Assembly (NCBI GenBank): GCA_020025475.1
Contig: JAHHSA010000002.1
Coordinates: forward strand, 20,251 to 84,250
Length of the DNA: 64,000 nucleotides
Source: Oscillibacter sp.
GTDB lineage: Bacteria > Bacillota > Clostridia > Oscillospirales > Oscillospiraceae
Reading direction: 5' to 3'
This document shows positions 8,703-17,298 of the stretch, in pieces. Position numbers and translations under genes: made by a program. Numbering within the stretch: the stretch's first letter is position 1; each line of letters begins with the position of its first letter. The notes beneath the pieces were generated by a model. The model was not told where the DNA came from, did no database searches, and was given only the letters and a program-made list of their open reading frames with translations.

Positions 8703-9665
8703 ATGGAGCAATTCAGCGGTGTTTCCAACTGGCGACTGATCATTCGGCGGGAGACGGATGGCATCACGATCCTGCGAGCGTGCACCTGTGACCGGAAAGC
8801 GGCGCTGCCAGAGACACTCTTTGGCCTGCCGGTGACAGCGCTGGGCCCCCGGGCACTCTGCCCCACCGCGGTCCCGGAACCGGGAGAGATGGTGGAAATC
8901 ACCTGCGGCCGGGGCGGGGACGATTGGGATAACGGGGCATTGGAGGAATTGACACTGCCTGCTGCCCTGCGCCGGGTGGAGGATTATGCCCTGCTGAACT
9001 GCCGCTCTCTCCACACCCTGCATTTGACGGACGGGGTTGTCTTCTGGGGCGGCGGAGTGCTGATGAACTGCCGCAGCCTAATGCGTCTGCATCTGACCTG
9101 GGGCAGTACCCAGGGGGATACCCTGGCCTATTTTGCGGACGAGCTGTCCCGGGAACTGGATGTCACTGTCGACGGCCCCGGGGGCCGGGCCCGGCTGATT
9201 TTCCCGGAGTATGTGGAGATTTACGAGGAAAACTGTCCCGCCCACCACTTCGACTACAACATTCAGGGGGCGGGCTACCCCTACCATCACTGCTTCCGGC
9301 AAAAGCGGTTCCACTTTCAGGACTATGATGCCCTTTGGGACGGGTATCTTGCCATGGACCATGAGGACGCCACAGCGCTGGCACTGGCCTGGAACCGGCT
9401 GCATTATCCGGTTGAGCTGGGGGAGGAGGCAGAGCTGGGGTATCAGAATTATCTCCGCGCTCATGCGGGAGAGACACTTCAATGGCTGGTGGAGCAGGAG
9501 GATGCCTCCAGTGTTGCCCAGCTGCTCAAATGGACGGAGCCGGACCGGGAGGAGCTTTCCGCTGCCTGTGCGGCCGCCCGGGAACAGGGGGCCGCGGAGG
9601 TGCTGGCGGTGCTGCTGGAAGCCAATAACCACCGGTTTTGCCGGAAAAAGACCTTTGATCTCTGA
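8703..9665 (+). CDS. Leucine-rich-repeat (BspA-like) protein, first gene of MoxR/VWA operon
   Basis: A 320-residue soluble protein of unknown function. Residues about 75-140 carry BspA-type leucine-rich repeats (LEELTLPAALRRVEDYALLNCRSL, in register with a second repeat). The C-terminal half is alpha-helical, acidic and not recognised. There is no signal peptide or membrane segment, so it is cytoplasmic, unlike many BspA surface proteins. The ATG at 8703 has GAGGAGGG about 6 bases upstream. The VWA gene follows 17 bases after the stop, so the two are co-transcribed. A role as adaptor or substrate recogniser for the ATPase is inference. Confidence 0.75.
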   Translation: MEQFSGVSNWRLIIRRETDGITILRACTCDRKAALPETLFGLPVTALGPRALCPTAVPEPGEMVEITCGRGGDDWDNGALEELTLPAALRRVEDYALLNCRSLHTLHLTDGVVFWGGGVLMNCRSLMRLHLTWGSTQGDTLAYFADELSRELDVTVDGPGGRARLIFPEYVEIYEENCPAHHFDYNIQGAGYPYHHCFRQKRFHFQDYDALWDGYLAMDHEDATALALAWNRLHYPVELGEEAELGYQNYLRAHAGETLQWLVEQEDASSVAQLLKWTEPDREELSAACAAAREQGAAEVLAVLLEANNHRFCRKKTFDL

Positions 9666-9682
9666 AGAAAGGGGGACGGCCT

Positions 9683-11044
9683 ATGGAGCGGCAGCCCCGG
9701 GATCTCACCGCCATTGGCGGCGAGATCCTGTATGAGACCCGCAACGAACTCTATCTGCATCTGCCGTATCTGGATGTGGCCCTCTGTGGGCTGACGCCCC
9801 AACCCGGCAGCGGAAAGACACTTTCTGTTGCCACTGACGGCACGATGCTTTACTATGACGGGGCATATCTGGCCGAGCGGTATCTCCGCAGCCGGACCTT
9901 TATCAACCGGATCTATCTCCACATCGTGCTTCATTGTATGCTGCGGCATCTGGGGAAGAAACGTGGAAAGGTGTCAGAGCTGTGGGACCTTGCCTGTGAC
10001 GTGGCGGTGGAGAGCATTCTGGATGAACTGGATGAACCCTGTCTGGAGGGCGGTTCCTCGCCCGTTCGACAGAAGTTTTACGGGGAGTGCCGGGCGGATA
10101 TGCCGGTACTGACGGCAGAGGGCATTTACCGTCATTTGCTGCGGGCCAATCTGCCTGAGTACCAGCGCGCCCAGCTGCAGCGGGCTTTTCTGGCGGATGA
10201 TCACGGCCTCTGGGATATGGAGCAGCAGGACGACGAGAGCCGCCAGCAGCAGGATCAGCGATGGAAGGACATTGCGGACAGGAGCCGCACCCGATTGGAA
10301 ACGCACTCAGACGGTCGGGGCAGCGGCGGCGAGGCAGTGCTGGAACAGATTCGGGTGGCAGTTCGGGACGATGTGGATTACCGTGCTTTTCTCCGCCGCT
10401 TTGCGGTGCCCCGGGAGGTGCTGGAGGTGGATGGGGATGCGTTTGACCCCATTTTTTATACCTATGGTCTTCAGGTATATGGAAATATGCCCCTGATTGA
10501 GCCTACCGAGACCAAAGAGGAGAAGCGGATTGAGGACTTCGTCATCGCTGTGGATACCTCCATGTCCACCTCCGGCGAGCTGGTTCGACAGTTCCTGGCC
10601 TGTACCTATGCCATTTTACGGAGCACGGAGACCTTCACCCGGAAGGTGAATATTCGCATCCTCCAATGCGACGATCAGGTTCGCTCTGATACGGTCATCC
10701 GTGATTTGGAGGAGTTGAGGGGATATATGGAGGAGTTTCAGCTTATTGGCGGCAGCGCAACGGATTTTCGGCCTGTGTTTGCCCACGTGGCGGAGTTACA
10801 GAGTCAGGGGGCCTTTACCCGACTGCGGGGCCTCATTTACTTTACCGACGGCATGGGCCGCTACCCCATGAAGCGTCCGCCTTATGAGACGGCCTTTGTC
10901 ATGCTGCGTCAGCCGCCCGCCTCGGTACAGGTGCCTCCCTGGGCGATCCGGCTGGTGCTGGAACTGCCGGATCTGGAAAAAGCCATCCGGGAGACACCGG
11001 AGCTGGACGACGAGATCGACTGGGACGAGCTGCCCCAGCTGTAA
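9683..11044 (+). CDS. VWA-like domain protein with degenerate metallopeptidase motif
   Basis: A 453-residue cytoplasmic protein that resembles the putative metallopeptidase plus VWA-like family (COG3864 type), the usual partner of MoxR ATPases. The N-terminal domain has H80-I-V-L-H84 where HExxH is expected; the catalytic Glu is replaced by Ile, so peptidase activity is doubtful. The C-terminal VWA domain (about 285-420) keeps the metal site: DTSMS near 292, Thr in GGSATDF, and Asp in YFTDGMG. It sits between the LRR gene and the ATPase gene (14-base gap). Confidence 0.82.
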   Translation: MERQPRDLTAIGGEILYETRNELYLHLPYLDVALCGLTPQPGSGKTLSVATDGTMLYYDGAYLAERYLRSRTFINRIYLHIVLHCMLRHLGKKRGKVSELWDLACDVAVESILDELDEPCLEGGSSPVRQKFYGECRADMPVLTAEGIYRHLLRANLPEYQRAQLQRAFLADDHGLWDMEQQDDESRQQQDQRWKDIADRSRTRLETHSDGRGSGGEAVLEQIRVAVRDDVDYRAFLRRFAVPREVLEVDGDAFDPIFYTYGLQVYGNMPLIEPTETKEEKRIEDFVIAVDTSMSTSGELVRQFLACTYAILRSTETFTRKVNIRILQCDDQVRSDTVIRDLEELRGYMEEFQLIGGSATDFRPVFAHVAELQSQGAFTRLRGLIYFTDGMGRYPMKRPPYETAFVMLRQPPASVQVPPWAIRLVLELPDLEKAIRETPELDDEIDWDELPQL

Positions 11045-11058
11045 TACAGGAGACGATT

Positions 11059-12582
11059 ATGAACATCAAACAGGCAAAACAGGAGATTACCAACACCTTG
11101 CGGGCCTATCTGACCCGTGATGAGCTGGGGAACTATCTCATTCCCTCTGTGCGGCAGCGGCCCGTACTGCTGATGGGCCCGCCGGGCATTGGCAAGACCC
11201 AGATCATGGAGCAGATTGCTGCCGAGACCGGGGTGGGGCTGGTGTCCTACACCATTACCCACCACACGCGCCAGAGTGCCATGGGCCTGCCCTTTATCGA
11301 GAAGCGAACCTATGGCGGAGAGGAGTTCTCCGTCACGGAGTACACCATGAGCGAAATCCTGGGCGCTGTGTACCATCTGATGGAGAGCACCGGCAAGAAG
11401 GAGGGCATCCTCTTTCTGGACGAGATCAACTGCGTGTCCGAGACACTTGCCCCCATGATGCTGCAATTCTTACAGTGCAAGACCTTCGGCAACCAGCGTC
11501 TGCCAGAGGGCTGGCTGATTGTGGCGGCTGGCAACCCGCCGGAATACAACCGCTCCGTGCGGGAGTTCGATGTGGTGACGCTGGACCGGGTGAAGAGAAT
11601 CGACGTCACGGAGGACTTCTCTGTGTGGAAGGAATACGCACTCCGCAGCGGCCTCCACGGCGCGGTGATTTCCTATCTGGATATCCGCAAGGAGGATTTC
11701 TACCGGGTGGAGACCACGGTGGATGGCATCCAGTTCGTAACCGCCCGCGGCTGGGAAGACCTGAGCGAGATGATCTATGCCTATGAGAGGCTTGGCCTGC
11801 GGGTGGACCGGGACGTGGTTGGCCAATATTTGCAGATGCCCCGCATTGCCAAGGACTTTGCCAACTATCTGGAACTCTACTACAAGTACCAGAGAACCTA
11901 TCATGTGGAGGAGGTGCTTCAGGGTACCTGGCAGGCGGTGAATGCCTCGGAGCTGGGAGCGGCCCCTTTTGATGAGAAGCTGTCGGTTATGGGATTGCTG
12001 CTCTCCCGCCTCAACGAGATGGCCCGGAATACCCGGTATCAGGATGAGCTGACCGCTGCCCTTCACGGAGCACTTACCACATTCAAGGAGAAAATTGTTG
12101 ATCAGACGCCGGATCAGGTTTTGAAGCTGCTGCTCTGGCAGCGGCGGGAGGCCCTGAAGCAGGCGAAAGAGGCAGGCCATCAGGGAAAGGAGGCCCGCAG
12201 CCGGGCTCAGCGGGAGATTCAGGTGCTGGAGGACTACCGGCAGCGTCTGACGGCGGAGGAAATTACCAACGCTGAGACGGCCATGGATCGGGTACGGACC
12301 TGGTTTAGAGAGGAAGTGGAAAAGCGGCAGACGCTGGGAGATGACACCGGACGCTGCTTTGACAATGCCTTCCGATTCCTGGAAGCGGCTGTGGGCCAGG
12401 GCCAGGAGCTGGTGATCTTCGTCACGGAGATCACAGCAGGCTATAATACCTCGTGGTTTGTGGAGGAATTTGGCTGTGATGCCTATTTCCGACACAACCG
12501 GGATCTATTGTTTGATGATACCCGGCATCGGCTCCGGGAGGAGATTGCCGCAGCCAAAGCGGCAGAGGAGGAACTGAGATGA
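11059..12582 (+). CDS. MoxR-like AAA+ ATPase
   Basis: A 507-residue AAA+ ATPase. Walker A is GPPGIGKT (40-47), Walker B is GILFLDEIN with D121-E122, followed by a sensor-1 region ending AAGNPPEYN. The C-terminal 200 residues form a helical extension with a charged stretch. MoxR ATPases act with VWA partners as chaperones that remodel or load cofactors into client proteins. The gene overlaps the next one by 4 bases (ATGA), so translation of the Nfu-like protein is coupled to it. Confidence 0.88.
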   Translation: MNIKQAKQEITNTLRAYLTRDELGNYLIPSVRQRPVLLMGPPGIGKTQIMEQIAAETGVGLVSYTITHHTRQSAMGLPFIEKRTYGGEEFSVTEYTMSEILGAVYHLMESTGKKEGILFLDEINCVSETLAPMMLQFLQCKTFGNQRLPEGWLIVAAGNPPEYNRSVREFDVVTLDRVKRIDVTEDFSVWKEYALRSGLHGAVISYLDIRKEDFYRVETTVDGIQFVTARGWEDLSEMIYAYERLGLRVDRDVVGQYLQMPRIAKDFANYLELYYKYQRTYHVEEVLQGTWQAVNASELGAAPFDEKLSVMGLLLSRLNEMARNTRYQDELTAALHGALTTFKEKIVDQTPDQVLKLLLWQRREALKQAKEAGHQGKEARSRAQREIQVLEDYRQRLTAEEITNAETAMDRVRTWFREEVEKRQTLGDDTGRCFDNAFRFLEAAVGQGQELVIFVTEITAGYNTSWFVEEFGCDAYFRHNRDLLFDDTRHRLREEIAAAKAAEEELR

Positions 12583-12872
12583 ACGAAGAAATGAAAAAAA
12601 TCGAAGCTGTGCTGGACGAGAAGGTCCGGCCTATGCTCCGCAGCCACGGCGGTACTGTGGAAGTCGACCACTATGAAAATGGTGTGCTGTATGTGAAGAT
12701 GCTGGGCCAGTGCGCCGGATGTCCCTCGGCGGACCTGACCAACGAGACCGTCATCGAGGCGGAGCTGGTGAAGGCACTGCCGGATCTGGTGCAGAAGGTG
12801 GTCGTTGTCCAGAACGTCAGCGATGAGTTGTGGGACATGGCAAAAAAACTCCTGAGAGAACATCATCTGTAA
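12579..12872 (+). CDS. NifU C-terminal domain (Nfu-type) iron-sulfur protein
   Basis: A 97-residue single-domain protein of the NifU C-terminal (Nfu) family, which binds a 4Fe-4S cluster at a CxxC shared between two subunits and passes it to client enzymes. The motif is C45-A-G-C48 in GQCAGCPSAD. The start codon overlaps the MoxR stop. The placement suggests the ATPase/VWA machine handles an iron-sulfur protein, or that Nfu delivers a cluster to it. This is inference from context. Confidence 0.85.
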   Translation: MNEEMKKIEAVLDEKVRPMLRSHGGTVEVDHYENGVLYVKMLGQCAGCPSADLTNETVIEAELVKALPDLVQKVVVVQNVSDELWDMAKKLLREHHL

Positions 12873-12878
12873 ACGCAG

Positions 12879-12909
12879 CAAGGCCGTCCGCAGTGCGGGC
12901 GGCCTTGTT
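12879..12909 (+). terminator. Probable terminator after the Nfu gene
   Basis: A 13-bp stem (caaggccgtccgc / gcgggcggccttg, one G-U pair) with loop AGT, followed by a weak TTC run. Confidence 0.6.
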
Positions 12910-12926
12910 CATTGACAGAACCTGTT

Positions 12927-12968
12927 AAAAGCGCGCCCTGCTGTCCAGTTTTGGACAGCAGGGCGCGC
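12927..12968 (-). terminator. Strong terminator of htpG
   Basis: A perfect 17-bp inverted repeat (gcgcgccctgctgtcca and its complement, 12931-12947 and 12952-12968) with a 4-base loop is followed on the minus strand by TTTT, just after htpG. Confidence 0.88.
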
Positions 12969-12991
12969 AGCTGATTCAGGGGCTGTTCCTC

Positions 12992-14875
12992 TTACTTCAT
13001 CAGTTCACACACCAGATCTGTGTAGGCAGAGGGGTCCTCCAGGGGCAGACCCGCAATCAGCAGGGCCTGATTGTAGAGCAGGGTGGCGTACTTTTTGGCT
13101 TTCTCGGGATCGGCGGTAACGGCGGTCTCCAGGGCCTGGAAGGCAGGATGCTCCACATTCAGCTCCAGAATGCGGTCGGCCTTAATGCCGGAATCGGGCT
13201 GGACGGCCTGAAAGTATTTCTCCATCTCAAAACTGAGACCCTCACCGGCGGTGAGACAGACGGGGTGAGACTTCAGACGGGCAGAGGCCTTTACCTCCTT
13301 GACGGCGTCGCCCAGAGCCTCCTTCACCAGATCAAAGGCAGCCTTGTGGGCGTCACCGGCCTCTTCGGCCTTCTTTTCGGCACCCTCCTCAATCTCCTGA
13401 TCCAGGACGGAACGCAGTTCCTTCCCCTCGTATTCATGGATCATCTGGGCACAGAACTCGTCCACTTCTTCCGTAAAGTAGAGAATCTCGGTGCCGCTGT
13501 CCTTGAGGGTTTCAGTCTGGGGGAGCTTGTCGATCTTATCAAAGGACTCGCCCGCGGCGAAATAGATGTACTTCTGGTCCTCCTTCATGCGGGAGACGTA
13601 CTCACTGAGGGTGACGTTCTTCTTCTCCGTGGAGGAGTAGAATAGCAGCAGATCCTGCAGCATGTCCTTGTGCGCACCGTACTCTCCCACCACGCCATAC
13701 TTGATCTGGCGGCCGAAGTTTTTCCAGAAGGTGTCATACTCATCCCGGTCGTCCTTGAGCATCTTGGCAAGCTCGGCCTTGATCTTCTTTTCCAGATTGG
13801 AGGCGATGACCTTCAGCTGGCGGTCGTGCTGCAGAAGCTCACGGGAGATGTTCAGGCTCAGGTCGGGGGAATCCACCACGCCGCGGACAAAGCGGAAGTG
13901 CTCAGGCAGGAGGTCTGCGCACTTATCCATGATGAGAACGCCGTTGGAGTAGAGCTGGAGCCCTTTTTCGTATTCCTTGGTGTAGTAGTCAAAGGGGGTA
14001 GCGCCTGGGATGAACAGCAGGGCCTTGTAGGTGACGGTGCCCTCAGCGGACACGGCGATGACCCGCTGGGGGTCCTGATAGTCGTGGAACTTGTCCCGGT
14101 AGAACTTGTTGTACTCCTCAGGCTTGACGTCGGACTTGCGGCGCTGCCAGATGGGCACCATGGAGTTGAGAGTCTCCACTTCCTGATAGGTCTCGTACTC
14201 GGGCTTGTCGTCAGGAGAACCCTCCTTCCTGCGGGTCTTGCTGACCTCCATGCGGATGGGGAAGCGGATATAGTCGGAGTACTTGCGCACCAGCTCCTGC
14301 AAACGCCAGGGTTCCAGAAATTCGCTGAACTTCTCATCATCGGTGTCTTCCTTGACGTGCATGATGATGTCGGAACCGGCATGGTCCCGGACAGCGTCAG
14401 TGATGGTGTAGCCGTCAGCGCCGGAGGACTCCCACTGGAAGGCTCCCTCCTGACCATACTTTCTGGTAATGACCGTGATGTGGTCGGCAATCATAAAGGC
14501 CGAGTAGAAGCCCACGCCAAACTGACCGATCACGTCAGTGTCCTTGGTGTCGCTGCCCACTTCCTGTTTGAAGCGGTAGGAACCGGAGGAGGCGATGACG
14601 CCCAGGTTGTTTTCCAGATCGTCCTTGTCCATTCCAATGCCGTTATCGGAGACGGTGATGGTCCGTGCGTCCTTGTCCACAGAGAGCTGAATCTGGAAAT
14701 CCTTGCGGGTGAGCCCCACAGAATCATCCGTCAGAGCCTGATAGCAGAGCTTATCGCAGGCGTCACTGGCGTTAGAGATGATCTCACGGAGAAAAATTTC
14801 CTTATGGGTATAGATGGAATTAATCATCAAATCCAGCAGGCGTTTGGATTCTGCCTTGAACTGTTTCTTTGCCAT
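12992..14875 (-). CDS. htpG: Molecular chaperone HtpG (Hsp90)
   Basis: A 627-residue ATP-dependent Hsp90 chaperone, normal length. The N-terminal GHKL ATPase domain shows the ATP-site motifs NASDACDKL (Asn/Asp contacts), VSDNGIGMD and GQFGVGFYSAF. The middle domain carries the catalytic-Arg region (SRELLQHDRQL), and the C-terminal dimerisation domain is complete. It is a single-gene transcript with its own terminator. The upstream region has two TATACT-like elements on the minus strand but no convincing -35. No heat-shock operator (CIRCE) was seen. Confidence 0.97.
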   Translation of the reverse strand: MAKKQFKAESKRLLDLMINSIYTHKEIFLREIISNASDACDKLCYQALTDDSVGLTRKDFQIQLSVDKDARTITVSDNGIGMDKDDLENNLGVIASSGSYRFKQEVGSDTKDTDVIGQFGVGFYSAFMIADHITVITRKYGQEGAFQWESSGADGYTITDAVRDHAGSDIIMHVKEDTDDEKFSEFLEPWRLQELVRKYSDYIRFPIRMEVSKTRRKEGSPDDKPEYETYQEVETLNSMVPIWQRRKSDVKPEEYNKFYRDKFHDYQDPQRVIAVSAEGTVTYKALLFIPGATPFDYYTKEYEKGLQLYSNGVLIMDKCADLLPEHFRFVRGVVDSPDLSLNISRELLQHDRQLKVIASNLEKKIKAELAKMLKDDRDEYDTFWKNFGRQIKYGVVGEYGAHKDMLQDLLLFYSSTEKKNVTLSEYVSRMKEDQKYIYFAAGESFDKIDKLPQTETLKDSGTEILYFTEEVDEFCAQMIHEYEGKELRSVLDQEIEEGAEKKAEEAGDAHKAAFDLVKEALGDAVKEVKASARLKSHPVCLTAGEGLSFEMEKYFQAVQPDSGIKADRILELNVEHPAFQALETAVTADPEKAKKYATLLYNQALLIAGLPLEDPSAYTDLVCELMK

Positions 14876-14973
14876 GGTAGCAGCACTTCCTTAGTATATT
14901 TTAACAACTTGCTAGTATATCACCTGTACCAGAAAAAATAAATGACTTTTCTGTAAATTAACCAATAAAGAGG

Positions 14974-15002
14974 TTGCCTGAATCAGAAAATCCTAGTACA
15001 CT
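14974..15002 (+). promoter_or_regulatory. Candidate promoter for the zinc-ribbon/ThrE genes
   Basis: TTGCCT (14974-14979), 17-base spacer, TACACT (14997-15002), giving a start near 15009. Confidence 0.45.
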
Positions 15003-15125
15003 ATACATATCTTAAAGGCGGTGCTTTTCGTATGGCGGAAAGTTCCGCCGCAAATCTGGGTGGACAAAAAGATGAAATCAAATCCGGCGGGGAGGAACCC
15101 TGCCCAAAAGGAGCCTGACAAGCTT

Positions 15126-15554
15126 ATGGGAATTTTCCACAGGATCACAAATTCATTTGCACGGTTCATGTATGGCCGCAATGGAATGGACAAACTGGGT
15201 ATGACAACGGTCTGGGGTTCGATGCTGGTGTATCTGCTTTCAGTCATGTTGCTCCGGCGCCACCGGGTGGCAGGCTCGCTGCTGTATTATCTGGCTCTGG
15301 CGGGGATGCTGTGGTCCCTGTTCCGGATGTTCTCCAAAAATCTGGGCAGGCGCCGGGAGGAGAACCAGAAGTATGTCAACTGGGTCTGGCGCAGCAAAAG
15401 CAGCTGGAGCAGCGCCAAGGCCCGCCGTGCTGATACGGAGCACAAGTACTTTACCTGCAAAAACTGTAAGACGATCTGCCGGGTTCCGGTGGGGAAGGGA
15501 AAGGTGGTCATCACCTGTCCCAAGTGTGGCGCGGAGATCCACGGCAAGACATAA
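15126..15554 (+). CDS. Membrane protein with C-terminal zinc ribbon
   Basis: A 142-residue protein of unknown function. It has a short basic N-terminus (GIFHRITNSFARFMYGRNGMDKL), one or two membrane segments (about 28-65), a basic linker and a C-terminal zinc ribbon with two CxxC pairs (FTCKNCK and ITCPKCG). The frame stays open to a GTG at 15021, but ATG 15126 follows AAAAGGAG (spacing 12) and fits how I remember similar short Clostridia proteins beginning. It lies 15 bases before the ThrE-type gene. Function is not known. Confidence 0.7.
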   Translation: MGIFHRITNSFARFMYGRNGMDKLGMTTVWGSMLVYLLSVMLLRRHRVAGSLLYYLALAGMLWSLFRMFSKNLGRRREENQKYVNWVWRSKSSWSSAKARRADTEHKYFTCKNCKTICRVPVGKGKVVITCPKCGAEIHGKT

Positions 15555-15569
15555 CCGGGAGAATTTGGT

Positions 15570-16337
15570 GTGGAGATGGAGAGATTACTGAACTTCAGCT
15601 GTGAAATGGGGAGACAGCTGATGCAAAACGGCGCGGAGATCTACCGCGTGGAGGAATCCATGCAGTTTCTCCTGGCCGCTTATGGGTGCGTGGAGTCGGA
15701 GGTATTTGCCATTCCGGCCCTCGTTATGCTCAATATCCCTGGAGAGGAGCGGAATTACACCAAAATGGCCCGTGTCCGCACATCTTCCCTGAATCTGCGC
15801 AGACTGTATCTGCTCAACGCCCTATGCCGGGACTTGTGTCGGGAAACACCAGACCTGGATGAGGCAGAGAGAAGATTTGCGGCCATTATGGAAGAGCCGC
15901 TGCACACACCGTTGGTAAACTTTCTGACCCATGGATTGGTGGCATTTTTTTTCACACTATTCTGGGGCGGCACCCTGCTGGATGCGCTGGTGGCGTTTTC
16001 CTGCGGCCTGATCGTGCAGAAGATGGTCGCCTTTATGAACCGGGTCCTGGCCAATATTTTTTTCACCAATCTGATCACCAGCCTGCTTCTGGCGATCCCG
16101 CCGGTGGCGCTTTCCGTGGTGGGTGCGGGAGTGCATGTGGACAAAATTATTATTGGAACCATCATGCTGCTGGTGCCTGGAATTGCGATTACCAATGTGA
16201 TGCGGGACGTGCTTGCAGGTGATTTTCTGACGGCTCTGACCCGTTTTGCAGAGGTTCTGATTGTTGCAATGGGAATTTCCATCGGTGTTGCCATGACCAT
16301 CACCAGCTCTCGTGTGCTGGTAGGCTGGCTGTTGTAA
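15570..16337 (+). CDS. Threonine/serine exporter family, large (ThrE N-part) subunit
   Basis: A 255-residue membrane protein of the ThrE N-terminal family (COG2966). A cytoplasmic domain (1-115) is followed by about five membrane helices, ending in VPGIAITNVMRDVLAGDFLT and GISIGVAMTI, both typical of this family. In Corynebacterium ThrE one long protein holds both parts; here the second part is the next gene. The GTG at 15570 is used because GGGAG lies 8 bases upstream; ATG 15576 is possible. Role: export of Thr/Ser or a related small solute, inferred. Confidence 0.85.
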   Translation: MEMERLLNFSCEMGRQLMQNGAEIYRVEESMQFLLAAYGCVESEVFAIPALVMLNIPGEERNYTKMARVRTSSLNLRRLYLLNALCRDLCRETPDLDEAERRFAAIMEEPLHTPLVNFLTHGLVAFFFTLFWGGTLLDALVAFSCGLIVQKMVAFMNRVLANIFFTNLITSLLLAIPPVALSVVGAGVHVDKIIIGTIMLLVPGIAITNVMRDVLAGDFLTALTRFAEVLIVAMGISIGVAMTITSSRVLVGWLL

Positions 16338-16347
16338 GGGGGCAGAC

Positions 16348-16806
16348 ATGAGATTTGTGATGCCCTGTTTTTACGCGGCTTTGGCCTGTGTGTCCTTTGG
16401 TATTATTTTTGAACTTCACAACTGGAAGTATTTGTTCAGTGGTGCCCTGACCGGCATGGCCGGTTGGCTGGTGTATCTTCTGATGGAGGACTGCCGCATT
16501 GTGCCCCGTTTTTTTGCGGCAACCATTGTGGTGGCAGCATTGGCAGAGCTGCTGGCCCGTATTTTTAAGGCCCCTGCCACCATTTTTCTCATCGTTGGAA
16601 TCATTCCGCTGGTGCCGGGCGGCGGTATGTACTACACGATGGAGGCTCTCATCAACAGTGATATGCAGCTTTTTGTCCGCAAAGGCCTGGAGACGGCGGC
16701 CTCTGCGGGTGCCATGGCAGTGGGCTGCTCGCTGGTGAGCTCTATGGCTCGCATTATGACCGTGTGGCGGCGGAATCGTCACAGCGGTCCGCGCTCCTTA
16801 TCCTGA
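16348..16806 (+). CDS. Threonine/serine exporter family, small (ThrE C-part) subunit
   Basis: A 152-residue, four-helix membrane protein of the ThrE_2 family (COG3610), with the conserved IIPLVPGGGMYYTM segment. It starts 10 bases after the large subunit, with GGGGG before the ATG. The two proteins together correspond to a full ThrE. A strong bidirectional terminator follows. Confidence 0.85.
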   Translation: MRFVMPCFYAALACVSFGIIFELHNWKYLFSGALTGMAGWLVYLLMEDCRIVPRFFAATIVVAALAELLARIFKAPATIFLIVGIIPLVPGGGMYYTMEALINSDMQLFVRKGLETAASAGAMAVGCSLVSSMARIMTVWRRNRHSGPRSLS

Positions 16807-16810
16807 GCTG

Positions 16811-16846
16811 AAAAAGGCCTGTACGAATTCGTACAGGCCTTTTTTC
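16811..16846. terminator. Bidirectional terminator between thrE genes and aroQ
   Basis: A perfect palindrome (aaaaaggcctgtacgaa and complement) has T-runs at both ends and lies between two convergent transcription units, so it can end both the thrE transcript and the aro operon. Confidence 0.9.
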
Positions 16847-16860
16847 CATGCTTATTGTGC

Positions 16861-17298
16861 TTATTCGGATGCGTTGCCGCACAGGAGATGCAGCGCATCC
16901 AGGTAGCCCTGGAACCCACAGCCCTTGATAGTGGCAGTACAGGCGGAGCGGATATAGGACACGCGGCGGAAATCCTCCCGGCTGTCTGGGTTGGAGATGT
17001 GGACCTCTACCGTGGGAATGCCTGCCGCTTTCACAGCGTCCAGCAGAGCCACGCTGGTATGGGTGTAGGCGGCAGGGTTTATGATGATGCCGTCTGTCTT
17101 GTCGAAGTAGGCCTGCTGGATGGCATCCACCAGTGCCCCCTCGTGATTGGACTGGAAAAAGGAGACGGTGACGCCCAGGCGAGCCGCCTCGGCGGAGATC
17201 AGGTCCAGCAGATCCTGATAGGTGGCGGTGCCATAGATTTCCGGCTGCCGGATGCCCAGCATATTCATGTTGGGGCCGTTAATCACCAGAATGTTCAC
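16861..17298 (-). CDS. aroQ: 3-dehydroquinate dehydratase, type II
   Basis: Shikimate pathway step 3 (3-dehydroquinate to 3-dehydroshikimate), cytoplasmic dodecamer. The 145 residues contain the catalytic Tyr in GIRQPEIYG, the N-terminal NGPNMNMLG loop, the SNHEGALVDAIQQA segment, NPAAYTHTSVAL, and HISN near the end. The GTG at 17298 is chosen: GGAGGG lies just upstream and family proteins start at ILVINGPN. It overlaps the 3' end of the aroEK gene by 20 bases. Last gene of the operon. Confidence 0.95.
   Translation of the reverse strand: MNILVINGPNMNMLGIRQPEIYGTATYQDLLDLISAEAARLGVTVSFFQSNHEGALVDAIQQAYFDKTDGIIINPAAYTHTSVALLDAVKAAGIPTVEVHISNPDSREDFRRVSYIRSACTATIKGCGFQGYLDALHLLCGNASE

Noticed and set aside
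13670..14941. Open frame of 423 codons on the plus strand opposite htpG
   Set aside because: Antisense to a highly conserved HtpG; composition is that of a shadow frame and no ribosome site is present.
15021..15125. GTG at 15021 as the start of the zinc-ribbon protein
   Set aside because: It would add 35 residues with no hydrophobic or conserved character; ATG 15126 fits the ribosome site and the look of similar proteins better.
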